This document shows positions 23,846-33,152 of a DNA stretch of 45,366 nt, piece after piece. Source of the DNA: Bacillus fungorum (lineage in GTDB: Bacteria; Bacillota; Bacilli; Bacillales; Bacillaceae_G). The stretch covers positions 1-45,366 of the forward strand of contig NZ_NWUW01000032.1 in assembly GCF_002746455.1 (NCBI RefSeq), in the 5' to 3' direction. Positions within the stretch are counted from its first letter, which is position 1, and every line of letters begins with the position of its first letter. The translations under genes were made by a program, and so were the position numbers. Under the pieces are notes generated by a model, which was not told the origin of the DNA, did no database searches, and worked only from the letters and a program-made list of their open reading frames with translations.

Positions 23846-24127
23846 TTAAATATTAAAAGTACCATAGAAGTTTTGAAAATAAATTGAAGGGAAATGATAA
23901 AAAACTTGAGACTGAGGTAGTGGAGGATAACTGTGGCTATGAAAGATGGTACTACTTGGATGAGTTCCATGATGCCAAAATGAGGGAGTAACTTGACCAG
24001 GAATTTGATATTGTTGCCAAGTTGCGGGAAGTTCTATTCCTACATCGGAACTCGCTGTATGAACTGCAGGAACGTGTATCCCAGGAGTCGAAGGAACTAC
24101 GGCAGTTACTCTTGAAGGTACCCACAT
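23846..24127 (-). CDS. His/Pro-rich small protein, unknown
   Basis: TAGGAG lies ten bases before the ATG at 24127. The 93-residue product begins MWVPSRVTAVVPSTPGIHVP and is rich in His, Pro, Ser and Trp (TPSFWHHGTHPSST, then HSHSYPPLPQSQ), with an aromatic end. There is no signal peptide. The composition resembles metal-binding or spore-coat small proteins; no family is recognised. Confidence 0.5.
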   Translation of the reverse strand: MWVPSRVTAVVPSTPGIHVPAVHTASSDVGIELPATWQQYQIPGQVTPSFWHHGTHPSSTIFHSHSYPPLPQSQVFYHFPSIYFQNFYGTFNI

Positions 24128-24364
24128 AAAATATTCACTCCTAAGTTGTGATAATAAAGTAGTATATTCTTTTCACACATATAAAGGTACATATAGATAG
24201 GACTTTAGGCTAAAACATACGTATAAAGTTGTAAGACCAATTTAAATTGAAGGTAAATCATTTATTATAAAAAGATACGTCTATTTATGGAAGGAAAAGG
24301 AACGCGGAAATTGTAAAATGGAGGTGTTAATTGCAAGATTTTACGTTTTTATGGAGGAATATTA

Positions 24365-24520
24365 ATGGAACGATTATGGACGAAATCATTTATTCAAATG
24401 ACAATTGCAATAGTTGTATTAGCCATTTCAAATAGTTTAATGGGTGTAGTTATCGCAGCTGCGTTATATGGTGTTGGATTCGGTTCAGCACAGCCGGCAT
24501 TGCAAGTAGCGATTAAGTAA
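24365..24520 (+). pseudogene. MFS transporter gene with a large internal deletion
   Basis: TGGAGG is spaced correctly before ATG 24365. The first 13 residues, MERLWTKSFIQMT, are a typical MFS N-terminus. After about seven more residues the frame jumps to SNSLMGVVIAAALYGVGFGS-AQPALQVAIK, which matches a middle MFS helix region with the GxGFGSAQPALQ pattern, and then stops. Several membrane segments between and everything after are missing. The remaining 51-codon frame could make a two-helix peptide but not a transporter. Confidence 0.7.
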
Positions 24521-24552
24521 AAAAGAATTTGCGTAAACTTGGAGGAACAAAG

Positions 24553-24842
24553 ATGAAAATTTCAATTGATCATAAAGCTCTACAATGGTTAAGGAAGAAT
24601 TACGTATAAAGCATGGTGAATCTATACGGTTTAATGTAAGATACGGAGGAGATAGCTCCATTCAGCCTGACTATTCTTTAGGGATTGTTGCTGAGAAACC
24701 AGATGGGAAAATCGTGTCAGTTGAGAAAGAAGGCATTCTATTTTTTGTGGATATTGATGATCTTTGGTACTTTCAAAACTATGATTTAGTAGTAGGGTAT
24801 CATGAGGAAACGGAAGAAATTCAATTTAATTACGTAAAATAA
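24553..24842 (+). pseudogene. HesB/YneR-like protein, frameshifted
   Basis: GGAGG precedes ATG 24553, which gives MKISIDHKALQWLRKNYV and stop. One frame over, from about 24585, the protein continues EELRIKHGESIRFNVRYGGD, with GIVAEKPDGKIVSVEKEGIL and LWYFQNYDLVVGYHEETEEI to the stop at 24842. Adding one T at TGGTTAAGG would give the usual QWF-KEELRI join. The family (HesB/IscA-like fold without the usual iron-sulfur cysteines) is known in Bacillus as YneR-type proteins. It is probably non-functional unless the sequence is in error. Confidence 0.65.
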
Positions 24843-24912
24843 TAACTTTATTAAAAATAAATAAATTTTATATGGAAATTATATTTAGAGAATAGTGAAA
24901 TAAATATAATGC

Positions 24913-24950
24913 AAAAAAACGAGCTGTATATGTATACAGCTCGTTTTTTT
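24913..24950 (+). terminator. Terminator of the HesB-like gene
   Basis: AAAAAACGAGCTGTATA pairs perfectly with TATACAGCTCGTTTTTT. Confidence 0.85.
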
Positions 24951-25149
24951 ATTTAGTAAAAGGAATTATAAAATAGATATATTTAACGGGATTATATGAA
25001 TTAACTTTATATTTTGATTTAAAGATAAGACTGTCCTTTCTTTATAAAATATAAAAATTATTTTTAAAAAATTGTATTGTTACATCGGTAAAAGTATAGG
25101 AAACTTATCATTATAAAATAAATTGAAATCTTCTAAAAACTCTGATACA

Positions 25150-25191
25150 TTGAAATAGAAATGTAGTTTCACAATATTGTAAAGGCTTACA
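25150..25191 (+). promoter_or_regulatory. prp promoter with CcpA (cre) operator
   Basis: TTGAAA (25150-25155) with AATATT or TATTGT 17-19 bases on is a possible promoter. TGTAAAGGCTTACA (25178-25191) matches the cre pattern TGWAARCGYTWNCW except for one base. It lies at the expected transcription start, so carbon catabolite repression is likely. It is 39 bases before prpC. Confidence 0.55.
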
Positions 25192-25229
25192 GTTATGTGC
25201 ACGAAGATCTATTAGGATTGGAGGAAATA

Positions 25230-26351
25230 ATGATGAAAGCTGAAGAAAAATTTTCCCCGGGATTAGATGGTATAGTGGCAGCGGAGACGAAAATCTCGTT
25301 TCTTGACACAGTAAAAGGTGAAATTGTAATTCAAGGGTATGACTTAATCGAACTCTCAAAAACAAAAGAGTATTTAGACATTGTGCACCTTTTATTGGAG
25401 GAACACCTACCGAATGAAGATGAAAAAGCAACACTTGAAAAGAAATTAAAAGAAGAATATGCAGTACCAGAAGGTGTATTTAACGTACTAAAGGTATTGC
25501 CTAAAGAGACGCATCCCATGGATGGATTACGTACAGGTGTGTCAGCGTTAGCTGGTTACGATAATGATATCGAAAACCGCTCGTTAGAAGTGAATAAAAG
25601 CCGAGGGTACAAGCTGTTAAGTAAAGTGCCAAACATTGTAGCGAATAGCTATCATATTTTAAATAATGAGGAGCCAATTGAACCTCTTAAAGAATTATCT
25701 TATAGTGCGAATTTCTTCTATATGTTAACTGGAAAAAAACCAACTGAACTTGAGGAAAAGATCTTTGATCGTTCCCTTGTTTTATATAGTGAGCATGAAA
25801 TGCCAAACTCTACATTTACAGCTCGCGTTATTGCATCAACACAATCAGATTTATACGGTGCTTTAACAGGTGCAGTTGCATCTTTAAAAGGAAGTTTACA
25901 TGGCGGTGCAAATGAAGCGGTTATGTACATGCTTTTAGAAGCTGGTAATGTTGAAAAGTTTGAAGAGTTATTACAGAAGAAACTATATAACAAAGAAAAA
26001 ATTATGGGCTTTGGACATCGTGTATACATGAAGAAGATGGATCCAAGAGCATTGATGATGAAGGAAGCTTTAAAGCAGTTATGTGATGTGAAAGGTGATT
26101 ATACACTATATGAAATGTGTGAAGCTGGAGAAAAGATTATGGAGAAGGAAAAAGGAATTTATCCAAATCTTGATTATTACGCAGCTCCAGTATATTGGAT
26201 GCTTGGTATTCCAATTCAACTGTACACACCAATTTTCTTTAGCTCTAGAACAGTAGGACTTTGTGCGCACGTTATTGAGCAACACGCGAACAATCGTTTG
26301 TTCCGTCCACGTGTAAATTATATTGGCGAGCGACATGTGCTTAGTAAATAA
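25230..26351 (+). CDS. prpC: 2-methylcitrate synthase
   Basis: ATG 25230 follows GGAGGAAATA and gives a 373-residue citrate-synthase-family enzyme. Motifs include GEIVIQGYDL near the start, GSLHGGANEAVM (active-site His), IMGFGHRVYMKKMDPRA (second His/Arg region) and the C-terminal RPRVNYIGERH. It condenses propionyl-CoA with oxaloacetate to 2-methylcitrate. The assignment to methylcitrate rather than citrate synthesis rests on the following prpD and prpB genes and on the short length typical of MmgD/PrpC. It is the first gene of the propionate cluster, behind a cre-like site. Confidence 0.9.
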   Translation: MMKAEEKFSPGLDGIVAAETKISFLDTVKGEIVIQGYDLIELSKTKEYLDIVHLLLEEHLPNEDEKATLEKKLKEEYAVPEGVFNVLKVLPKETHPMDGLRTGVSALAGYDNDIENRSLEVNKSRGYKLLSKVPNIVANSYHILNNEEPIEPLKELSYSANFFYMLTGKKPTELEEKIFDRSLVLYSEHEMPNSTFTARVIASTQSDLYGALTGAVASLKGSLHGGANEAVMYMLLEAGNVEKFEELLQKKLYNKEKIMGFGHRVYMKKMDPRALMMKEALKQLCDVKGDYTLYEMCEAGEKIMEKEKGIYPNLDYYAAPVYWMLGIPIQLYTPIFFSSRTVGLCAHVIEQHANNRLFRPRVNYIGERHVLSK

Positions 26352-26352
26352 G

Positions 26353-26409
26353 AACAACTGGGGAGTTGTTAGCACCGCCCGCCAGATGGGTGTTTGACCG
26401 ACACCCATC
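26353..26409 (+). other. Two hairpins between prpC and prpD
   Basis: AACAACT-gggg-AGTTGTT (26353-26370) and GATGGGTGT-ttgaccg-ACACCCATC (26385-26409). Neither is followed by a T-run. They may stabilise or separate the prpC and prpD messages. Confidence 0.6.
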
Positions 26410-26449
26410 ATTAATAATAACGAATTTTCGACAGAAAGGGAAGAATTGC

Positions 26450-27886
26450 ATGATTAAAACAAATGAAATTAAACAAAAAGATGCGTTATTAGAAGAAATT
26501 ACGGATTATGTATTAAATAAAGAGGTAACAAGTGCAGAAGCATTCAGTACTGCTCGTTACGTCTTACTTGATACGCTTGGATGTGGAATTTTAGCACTAC
26601 AATATCCAGAATGTACGAAATTATTAGGACCAGTTGTTCCAGGAACAATCGTGCCAAATGGTACACGTGTACCAGGTACGTCATATGTACTTGATCCAGT
26701 GAAAGGTGCATTTAATATCGGATGTATGATCCGTTGGTTAGACTATAACGATACTTGGCTTGCAGCAGAGTGGGGACATCCATCTGATAACTTAGGCGGA
26801 ATTTTAGCAGTTGCAGATTATATTAGCCGTGTTCGTATTTCAGAAGGAAAAGAACCATTAAAAGTACGTGAAGTACTAGAGATGATGATTAAAGCACATG
26901 AAATTCAAGGTGTACTTGCTTTAGAAAACAGCTTAAACAGAGTTGGTCTTGACCACGTATTATATGTAAAAGTAGCAACAACTGCAGTAGTTGCAAAAAT
27001 GCTTGGCGGAACACGTGAAGAAATCTTTAATGCATTATCACATGCATGGATTGATAATTCTAGTCTTCGTACATATCGTCATGCTCCAAATACGGGTTCA
27101 CGTAAATCATGGGCAGCAGGTGATGCAACGAGCCGCGGTGTTCATCTTGCAATGACTGCTCTAAAAGGTGAAATGGGTTATCCAACAGCATTATCTGCGC
27201 CAGGATGGGGATTCCAAGATGTATTATTCAATAAACAAGAATTAAAATTAGCAAGACCATTAGAGTCATATGTAATGGAAAATGTATTATTTAAAGTTTC
27301 ATATCCAGCAGAATTCCATGCACAAACAGCTGCAGAATGTGCTGTGAAACTACATCCAGAAATTAAAGAAAGATTAGATGAAATTGACCGTATTACAATT
27401 ACAACTCATGAATCAGCAATTCGTATTATTGATAAAGAAGGTCCATTAAATAACCCAGCTGATCGTGATCATTGCTTACAATACATTACGGCAATTGGCT
27501 TATTAAAAGGAGATATCGTTGCAGACGATTATGAAGATGCAGTAGCAAATAATCCACGTGTAGACGAATTACGTGATAAGATGGTTGTTGTTGAAAACAA
27601 GCAGTACAGTTTAGATTACCTTGACCCGAACAAGCGCTCAATCGCCAACGCTGTTCAAGTTCACTTTAAAGATGGCACAGTAACAGAAAATGTGGAATGT
27701 GAATATCCACTTGGTCATCGTTTCCGTAGAGATGAAGCAATTCCAAAAGTTGTTCAAAAATTCACTGCAAATATGGCAGGTCATTATTCTAGTAAGCAAC
27801 AAGAACAAATTCATGAAGTTTGTTTAAATGAAGAAAAACTAGAAAATATGAATGTAAACGAATTTGTAGATCTATTCTTAATTTAA
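26450..27886 (+). CDS. prpD: 2-methylcitrate dehydratase
   Basis: AAAGGG lies ten bases before ATG 26450. The 478-residue product belongs to the MmgE/PrpD family: RYVLLDTLGCGILAL near residue 30, the characteristic WLDYNDTWLAAEWGHPSDNL near residue 95, then DNSSLRTYRHAPNTGSRKSW and PAEFHAQTAAECA. It removes water from 2-methylcitrate, giving 2-methylaconitate/2-methylisocitrate without an iron-sulfur cluster. It lies 98 bases after prpC and 18 before prpB, within one operon. No frame damage is seen. Confidence 0.92.
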   Translation: MIKTNEIKQKDALLEEITDYVLNKEVTSAEAFSTARYVLLDTLGCGILALQYPECTKLLGPVVPGTIVPNGTRVPGTSYVLDPVKGAFNIGCMIRWLDYNDTWLAAEWGHPSDNLGGILAVADYISRVRISEGKEPLKVREVLEMMIKAHEIQGVLALENSLNRVGLDHVLYVKVATTAVVAKMLGGTREEIFNALSHAWIDNSSLRTYRHAPNTGSRKSWAAGDATSRGVHLAMTALKGEMGYPTALSAPGWGFQDVLFNKQELKLARPLESYVMENVLFKVSYPAEFHAQTAAECAVKLHPEIKERLDEIDRITITTHESAIRIIDKEGPLNNPADRDHCLQYITAIGLLKGDIVADDYEDAVANNPRVDELRDKMVVVENKQYSLDYLDPNKRSIANAVQVHFKDGTVTENVECEYPLGHRFRRDEAIPKVVQKFTANMAGHYSSKQQEQIHEVCLNEEKLENMNVNEFVDLFLI

Positions 27887-27904
27887 TAATAGGGGGAATT
27901 TAGA

Positions 27905-28813
27905 ATGGCTTGGGTTGTGAAAAAGCAGTCAACACAAGAGGAGCTTGCGAATCGATTCCGAGCTTTAGTAGAAGCAAATGAAATTTTGCAAATTCCAGGT
28001 GCTCATGATGCAATGGCGGCTTTAGTTGCAAAAAATACAGGTTTTTCAGCTCTTTATTTATCCGGAGCTGCTTATACTGCAAGTAAAGGTTTACCCGATT
28101 TAGGTATCGTGACGTCTACTGAAGTGGCTGAGAGAGCAAGAGATTTAGTAAGAGCTACAGACTTGCCTGTTCTTGTTGACATTGATACAGGATTTGGTGG
28201 TGTACTAAATGTAGCGAGAACAGCTGTAGAAATGGTGGAAGTGAAAGTGGCAGCTGTCCAAATTGAAGATCAGCAATTACCAAAAAAATGTGGACATTTA
28301 AATGGTAAGAAACTTGTTACTACAGAAGAATTGGTTCAAAAAATTAAAGCGATTAAAGAAGTTGCACCGAGCTTATACATTGTAGCACGTACAGATGCTC
28401 GCGGAGTAGAAGGCTTGGATGAAGCGATCGAAAGAGCGAACGCCTATGTAAAAGCAGGTGCAGATGCGATATTCCCTGAAGCGCTTCAATCAGAAGAGGA
28501 GTTCCGTCTATTTAATAGTAAAGTAAATGCACCTTTACTTGCGAATATGACTGAGTTCGGGAAAACGCCGTATTATAGTGCAGAGGAATTTGCGAATATG
28601 GGCTTCCAAATGGTTATTTATCCTGTAACTTCACTTCGTGTTGCAGCGAAAGCGTATGAGAATGTGTTTACTTTAATTAAGGAAACAGGTTCTCAAAAAG
28701 ATGCACTTTCTAGTATGCAAACGAGAAGTGAATTATATGAAACAATTTCATATCATGACTTTGAAGAACTCGATACTGGAATTGCAAAAACAGTATTATC
28801 AGAGGATCAATAG
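27905..28813 (+). CDS. prpB: 2-methylisocitrate lyase
   Basis: The 302-residue enzyme has the isocitrate-lyase/PEP-mutase fold. Key motifs are LQIPGAHDAMAA near residue 30, the metal-binding PVLVDIDTGFGG, IEDQQLPKKCGHLNGKKL carrying the catalytic KKCGH, and ARTDARGVEGLDEAI. It splits 2-methylisocitrate into pyruvate and succinate, the last step of the methylcitrate cycle. GGGGGAA lies eight bases before the ATG. It is closely linked to prpD (18 bases). Confidence 0.92.
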   Translation: MAWVVKKQSTQEELANRFRALVEANEILQIPGAHDAMAALVAKNTGFSALYLSGAAYTASKGLPDLGIVTSTEVAERARDLVRATDLPVLVDIDTGFGGVLNVARTAVEMVEVKVAAVQIEDQQLPKKCGHLNGKKLVTTEELVQKIKAIKEVAPSLYIVARTDARGVEGLDEAIERANAYVKAGADAIFPEALQSEEEFRLFNSKVNAPLLANMTEFGKTPYYSAEEFANMGFQMVIYPVTSLRVAAKAYENVFTLIKETGSQKDALSSMQTRSELYETISYHDFEELDTGIAKTVLSEDQ

Positions 28814-28823
28814 ATAAAACAAC

Positions 28824-28894
28824 TAAGGCGATGAGGATACATCTTTGGCAAAACGAACTGCTTGATGTGAAAATTCATCGTCTTCTGTTTTCAA
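28824..28894 (+). other. Imperfect hairpin between prpB and the acyl-CoA dehydrogenase gene
   Basis: AAGGCGATGAGGATACATC can pair with GATGTGAAAATTCATCGTCTT with small bulges. The T-run is weak (CTGTTTTC). It may attenuate read-through from prpB. Confidence 0.4.
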
Positions 28895-28967
28895 AAATAA
28901 GATATTCCACTCATCGTAGACGTGCATAAGTAGTAGCAAGTAAGGCCGAAATGATAGGGGGATTCAG

Positions 28968-30677
28968 ATGGAGAAAACGAAGTTACCATGGGATGAATTT
29001 TTTTCACTTAATAAAGATGTGCATCATACTTTCTTTACGCCAGAAGATTTTTCAGGAGATGAAGATTTAATCGCAAAAACAACAGAACAATTTGTTAAAC
29101 AAGAAATTGTTCCACAAATGGAGAATATTGAACAACATAACTATAAAGTTTCTCGTCAATTATTTGAAAAAGCTGGAGAACTTGGATTATTAAGTATCGA
29201 GGTCCCAGAAGAGTACGGCGGTTTTGAGTTAGGAAAGGCAGTTTCAGGGCTTGTAGCAGAAAAAATGGGATACGCTGGTGCATTTAGCGTTTCATTTAAT
29301 ATACACGCAGGTGTAGGTACATTGCCTTACATATATTACGGAACGAAAGAACAAAAAGAAAAATATTTGCCGAAAATTGCGTCTGGAGAATGGATTGGGG
29401 CTTATGCTCTAACTGAGCCAAATGCTGGATCGGATGCTTTAAGTGCAAAAACGAGTGCTGTATTAAATGAAGATGGTACTGCTTGGAAGTTGAATGGTGA
29501 GAAGCAGTGGATTACAAATGCTCATATGGCAGATGTATACGTTGTTTTTGCGAAAACAAATGAAGGAATGACAGCGTTTATTGTCGAAAGAACATGTGAA
29601 GGTGTATCCATTGGACTAGAAGAAAAGAAAATGGGGATTAAAGGTTCTTCAACGGCTACGCTTATTTTAGAAGATGTTGTCATCCCTGTTGAAAATGTTT
29701 TAGGGGAAGTTGGGAAAGGGCATCACGTAGCTCTTAATATTCTTAATTTCGCTAGACTAAAGCTTGCTTTTGGAAATATTGGAACAGCAAAACAAGCAAT
29801 TGGTTTGTCGGTTCAATATGGAAAAGAGCGAAAACAGTTCCAAACGGAATTAGTAGACTTTACGATGATTCAAGAGAAAATTGCAAATATGATCATTGCT
29901 ACATATGGAGCAGAAAGTGCAGCCTACCGTACAGCAGGTGTAATTGATGAAGCAATTAATGAGAGCGATGAAGATCTTATGAAGAAAATGTCTCAATTTG
30001 CCATTGAATGTGCACTTAATAAAGTAAATGCTTCTGAAACACTTGGCCATATCGTAGATGAAGCTGTACAAATTCATGGTGGTTATGGTTATATGCAAGA
30101 GTACGAGGTAGAACGATTATATCGTGATGCTAGAATTAGTCGTATTTTTGAAGGAACGAACGAAATTAATAGATTAACAGTTGCCAAAATGTTAATGAAG
30201 CAAATGGAACAAATTGAAGATACTGAAGTAGAGATTGATGTAGCAAATGTCGAAAGAAACCATCGTTACATTTTATTAGCGAAAAAATTGTTGAAACAAT
30301 CTTTGAAAACGCTCTCTAAAACTCCAGGGTTAAAAATTGATCAAGAGCAAGAATATTCACGTGTAATATCAAATATGTTGACGGATGTGTACGTCATGGA
30401 AGCAGCGTTTTTACGTACGAGAAAAGCGGTAAGTAAAAATGGTGAGGAAAAAGAACGTACAAAGCAACAAATAACGGATGTTATTTGTGAAGAAGGATAT
30501 CGTAAAGTAGAAGAAGCGGCGATTTCTGTACTTTCAGCGGCTGTTACAGAAGAACAAGATAGACACGTAATTTTAGCTGAAATTCGTCAATTATTAGTGC
30601 CTTTATACACGAACGTATTTACAAAAAAGAGAGAAGTTGCGAAAGCTATTATAAATCGTGGAAAGTATATTGTGTAA
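28968..30677 (+). CDS. Acyl-CoA dehydrogenase, long form
   Basis: A 569-residue flavoenzyme. Residues 35-400 are a standard acyl-CoA dehydrogenase core: AYALTEPNAGSDA (flavin and substrate binding), KQWITNAHMADVY, and the signature QIHGGYGYMQEYEVERLYRD with FEGTNEINR. A helical extension of about 170 residues follows, as in long-chain/FadE-type members. In context it could oxidise isobutyryl-CoA in valine breakdown, but the extension also fits straight-chain acyl-CoAs. GGGGG lies eight bases before the ATG. The gene is 154 bases after prpB and 16 before mmsB. Confidence 0.85.
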   Translation: MEKTKLPWDEFFSLNKDVHHTFFTPEDFSGDEDLIAKTTEQFVKQEIVPQMENIEQHNYKVSRQLFEKAGELGLLSIEVPEEYGGFELGKAVSGLVAEKMGYAGAFSVSFNIHAGVGTLPYIYYGTKEQKEKYLPKIASGEWIGAYALTEPNAGSDALSAKTSAVLNEDGTAWKLNGEKQWITNAHMADVYVVFAKTNEGMTAFIVERTCEGVSIGLEEKKMGIKGSSTATLILEDVVIPVENVLGEVGKGHHVALNILNFARLKLAFGNIGTAKQAIGLSVQYGKERKQFQTELVDFTMIQEKIANMIIATYGAESAAYRTAGVIDEAINESDEDLMKKMSQFAIECALNKVNASETLGHIVDEAVQIHGGYGYMQEYEVERLYRDARISRIFEGTNEINRLTVAKMLMKQMEQIEDTEVEIDVANVERNHRYILLAKKLLKQSLKTLSKTPGLKIDQEQEYSRVISNMLTDVYVMEAAFLRTRKAVSKNGEEKERTKQQITDVICEEGYRKVEEAAISVLSAAVTEEQDRHVILAEIRQLLVPLYTNVFTKKREVAKAIINRGKYIV

Positions 30678-30693
30678 ATAGGAGGAAAGCGAT

Positions 30694-31584
30694 ATGAAAA
30701 AGATTGGTTTTATCGGTTTAGGTAACATGGGTCTTCCGATGTCTAAAAATTTAGTTAAATCGAGTTACACAGTATATGGTGTGGATTTAAATAAAAATGC
30801 TGAAGCTTCCTTTGAAAAAGAAGGAGGAATTATCGGTCTATCAATCTCAAAACTAGCAGAAACATGCGATGTGATTTTTACAAGTTTACCTTCACCTCGC
30901 GCTGTTGAAGCAGTATATTTTGGGCAAGAAGGATTATTTGAAAATAGTCACGCGAATGTAGTTTTAATTGATACAAGTACTGTATCTCCACAGTTAAACA
31001 AACAGTTAGAGGAAGCTGCAAAGGAAAAGAAAGTGGACTTTTTAGCAGCACCTGTTAGTGGTGGGGTAATTGGAGCTGAAAACCGTACATTAACGTTTAT
31101 GGTTGGTGGATCAAAAGAGGTATATGAAAAAACGGAATCTATCATGGGCGTATTAGGCGCGAACATTTTCCATGTTAGTGAGCAAATTGATAGTGGTACG
31201 ACTGTTAAATTAATTAACAATCTATTAATTGGTTTTTATACAGCTGGTGTGAGTGAAGCTTTAACATTAGCGAAAAAGAACAATATGGATTTGGATAAAA
31301 TGTTTGATATTTTGAATGTAAGTTACGGTCAAAGTAGAATTTATGAGCGCAATTATAAAAGTTTCATTGCATCAGAAAACTACGAGCCAGGTTTTACTGT
31401 GAATTTATTGAAGAAAGATTTAGGGTTTGCAGTTGATTTAGCGAAAGAAAGCGAACTGCACTTACCGGTAAGCGAAATGCTATTAAACGTATATGAAGAA
31501 GCAAGTGAAGCTGGGTATGGTGAAAACGATATGGCCGCTTTATATAAGAAAGTTAGTGAACAATTAATTTCTAATCAGAAATAA
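30694..31584 (+). CDS. mmsB: 3-hydroxyisobutyrate dehydrogenase
   Basis: The 296-residue NAD-dependent enzyme has the Rossmann motif GFIGLGNMGLPMSKNL at the start, the substrate-loop pattern APVSGGVIGAENRTLTFMVG near residue 115, and catalytic lysine in GTTVKLINNLL near residue 171. It oxidises 3-hydroxyisobutyrate to methylmalonate semialdehyde, the substrate of the next gene product. GGAGG is seven bases before the ATG. The spacing of 16 bases from the acyl-CoA dehydrogenase gene and 36 to mmsA indicates one operon. Confidence 0.9.
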   Translation: MKKIGFIGLGNMGLPMSKNLVKSSYTVYGVDLNKNAEASFEKEGGIIGLSISKLAETCDVIFTSLPSPRAVEAVYFGQEGLFENSHANVVLIDTSTVSPQLNKQLEEAAKEKKVDFLAAPVSGGVIGAENRTLTFMVGGSKEVYEKTESIMGVLGANIFHVSEQIDSGTTVKLINNLLIGFYTAGVSEALTLAKKNNMDLDKMFDILNVSYGQSRIYERNYKSFIASENYEPGFTVNLLKKDLGFAVDLAKESELHLPVSEMLLNVYEEASEAGYGENDMAALYKKVSEQLISNQK

Positions 31585-31620
31585 TAGACTTATATACATC
31601 ATAAAAAAGGAGAGAATATA

Positions 31621-33081
31621 ATGATTACAACTGAAATTAAACGAGTAAAAAATCATATTAATGGTGAGTGGGTAGAATCTACTGGTATAGAAGTAGAGGC
31701 AGTTCCGAATCCAGCGACTGGAAAAATTATCGCTTACGTTCCGCTATCTCCGAAAGAAGATGTTGAAAAAGCTGTTGAAGCAGCAAAAGCAGCATACGAA
31801 ACATGGTCTAAAGTACCAGTTCCGAATCGTTCAAGACAATTGTATAAATATTTACAGCTTTTACAAGAAAACAAAGAAGAACTTGCAAAAATCATTACGC
31901 TAGAAAATGGTAAAACATTAACGGATGCAACTGGTGAAGTGCAGCGTGGTATTGAAGCAGTAGAACTTGCAACATCAGCACCAAATTTAATGATGGGACA
32001 AGCACTTCCGAATATTGCTAGCGGAATTGATGGATCAATTTGGCGCTACCCAATTGGAGTTGTTGCTGGTATTACACCGTTTAACTTCCCAATGATGATT
32101 CCATTATGGATGTTCCCACTTGCAATTGCTTGCGGTAATACATTCGTATTAAAAACATCGGAAAGAACGCCACTTTTAGCGGAGCGACTTGTAGAATTAT
32201 TCTATGAAGCAGGTTTCCCAAAAGGCGTATTAAATTTAGTGCAAGGCGGAAAAGATGTTGTAAATAGCATTTTAGAAAATAAAGATATTCAAGCTGTTTC
32301 GTTCGTTGGCTCTGAGCCGGTAGCTCGTTACGTATATGAAACAGGTACGAAACACGGAAAACGTGTACAAGCGTTGGCAGGTGCGAAAAACCATGCGATT
32401 GTAATGCCAGATTGCAATCTTGAGAAAACTGTACAAGGTGTAATTGGATCTGCATTCGCAAGTAGCGGAGAGCGCTGCATGGCATGTTCAGTAGTAGCGG
32501 TAGTAGATGAAATTGCTGATGAATTCATCGACGTACTAGTAGCAGAAACGAAGAAGCTAAAAGTAGGTGACGGTTTCCACGAAGATAACTATGTTGGACC
32601 ATTAATTCGTGAATCTCATAAAGAGCGCGTATTAGGCTATATTAATAGTGGCGTAGCAGATGGCGCAACTTTATTAGTAGATGGCCGCAAAATTAAGGAA
32701 GAAGTTGGAGAAGGTTACTTTGTAGGTGCGACAATTTTTGATGGTGTAAATCAAGAAATGAAAATTTGGCAAGATGAGATTTTTGCTCCAGTATTAAGCA
32801 TCGTAAGAGTTAAAGATTTAGAAGAAGGTATTAAATTAACAAATCAATCTAAATTTGCAAACGGTGCGGTTATTTATACGTCAAATGGTAAACATGCACA
32901 AACATTCCGTGATAACATCGATGCTGGCATGATCGGTGTAAACGTAAACGTTCCAGCACCAATGGCATTCTTCGCATTTGCAGGAAACAAAGCTTCATTC
33001 TTTGGTGATTTAGGTACAAATGGTACAGATGGCGTTCAATTCTATACACGTAAAAAAGTTGTAACTGAGCGCTGGTTTTAA
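31621..33081 (+). CDS. mmsA: Methylmalonate-semialdehyde dehydrogenase, CoA-acylating
   Basis: The 486-residue aldehyde dehydrogenase of the MmsA/IolA type has VKNHINGEWVES at the start, GITPFNFPMMIPLWM, FVGSEPVARYVYETG, and the catalytic cysteine in SSGERCMACS. The C-terminus, IGVNVNVPAPMAFF and FYTRKKVVTERWF, is typical of MmsA. It converts methylmalonate semialdehyde plus CoA to propionyl-CoA and carbon dioxide. The propionyl-CoA can then enter the prpCDB cycle encoded upstream. AAGGAGAG precedes the ATG. Confidence 0.92.
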   Translation: MITTEIKRVKNHINGEWVESTGIEVEAVPNPATGKIIAYVPLSPKEDVEKAVEAAKAAYETWSKVPVPNRSRQLYKYLQLLQENKEELAKIITLENGKTLTDATGEVQRGIEAVELATSAPNLMMGQALPNIASGIDGSIWRYPIGVVAGITPFNFPMMIPLWMFPLAIACGNTFVLKTSERTPLLAERLVELFYEAGFPKGVLNLVQGGKDVVNSILENKDIQAVSFVGSEPVARYVYETGTKHGKRVQALAGAKNHAIVMPDCNLEKTVQGVIGSAFASSGERCMACSVVAVVDEIADEFIDVLVAETKKLKVGDGFHEDNYVGPLIRESHKERVLGYINSGVADGATLLVDGRKIKEEVGEGYFVGATIFDGVNQEMKIWQDEIFAPVLSIVRVKDLEEGIKLTNQSKFANGAVIYTSNGKHAQTFRDNIDAGMIGVNVNVPAPMAFFAFAGNKASFFGDLGTNGTDGVQFYTRKKVVTERWF

Positions 33082-33112
33082 TAAAGAGTAGACAGCGAAA
33101 TCAGTTGTTAAA

Positions 33113-33147
33113 TGAAAAACACCACTCTGAAGATGTGGTGTTTTTCA
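33113..33147. terminator. Bidirectional terminator after mmsA
   Basis: TGAAAAACACCAC pairs perfectly with GTGGTGTTTTTCA between convergent genes. Confidence 0.9.
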
Positions 33148-33152
33148 TCTTG

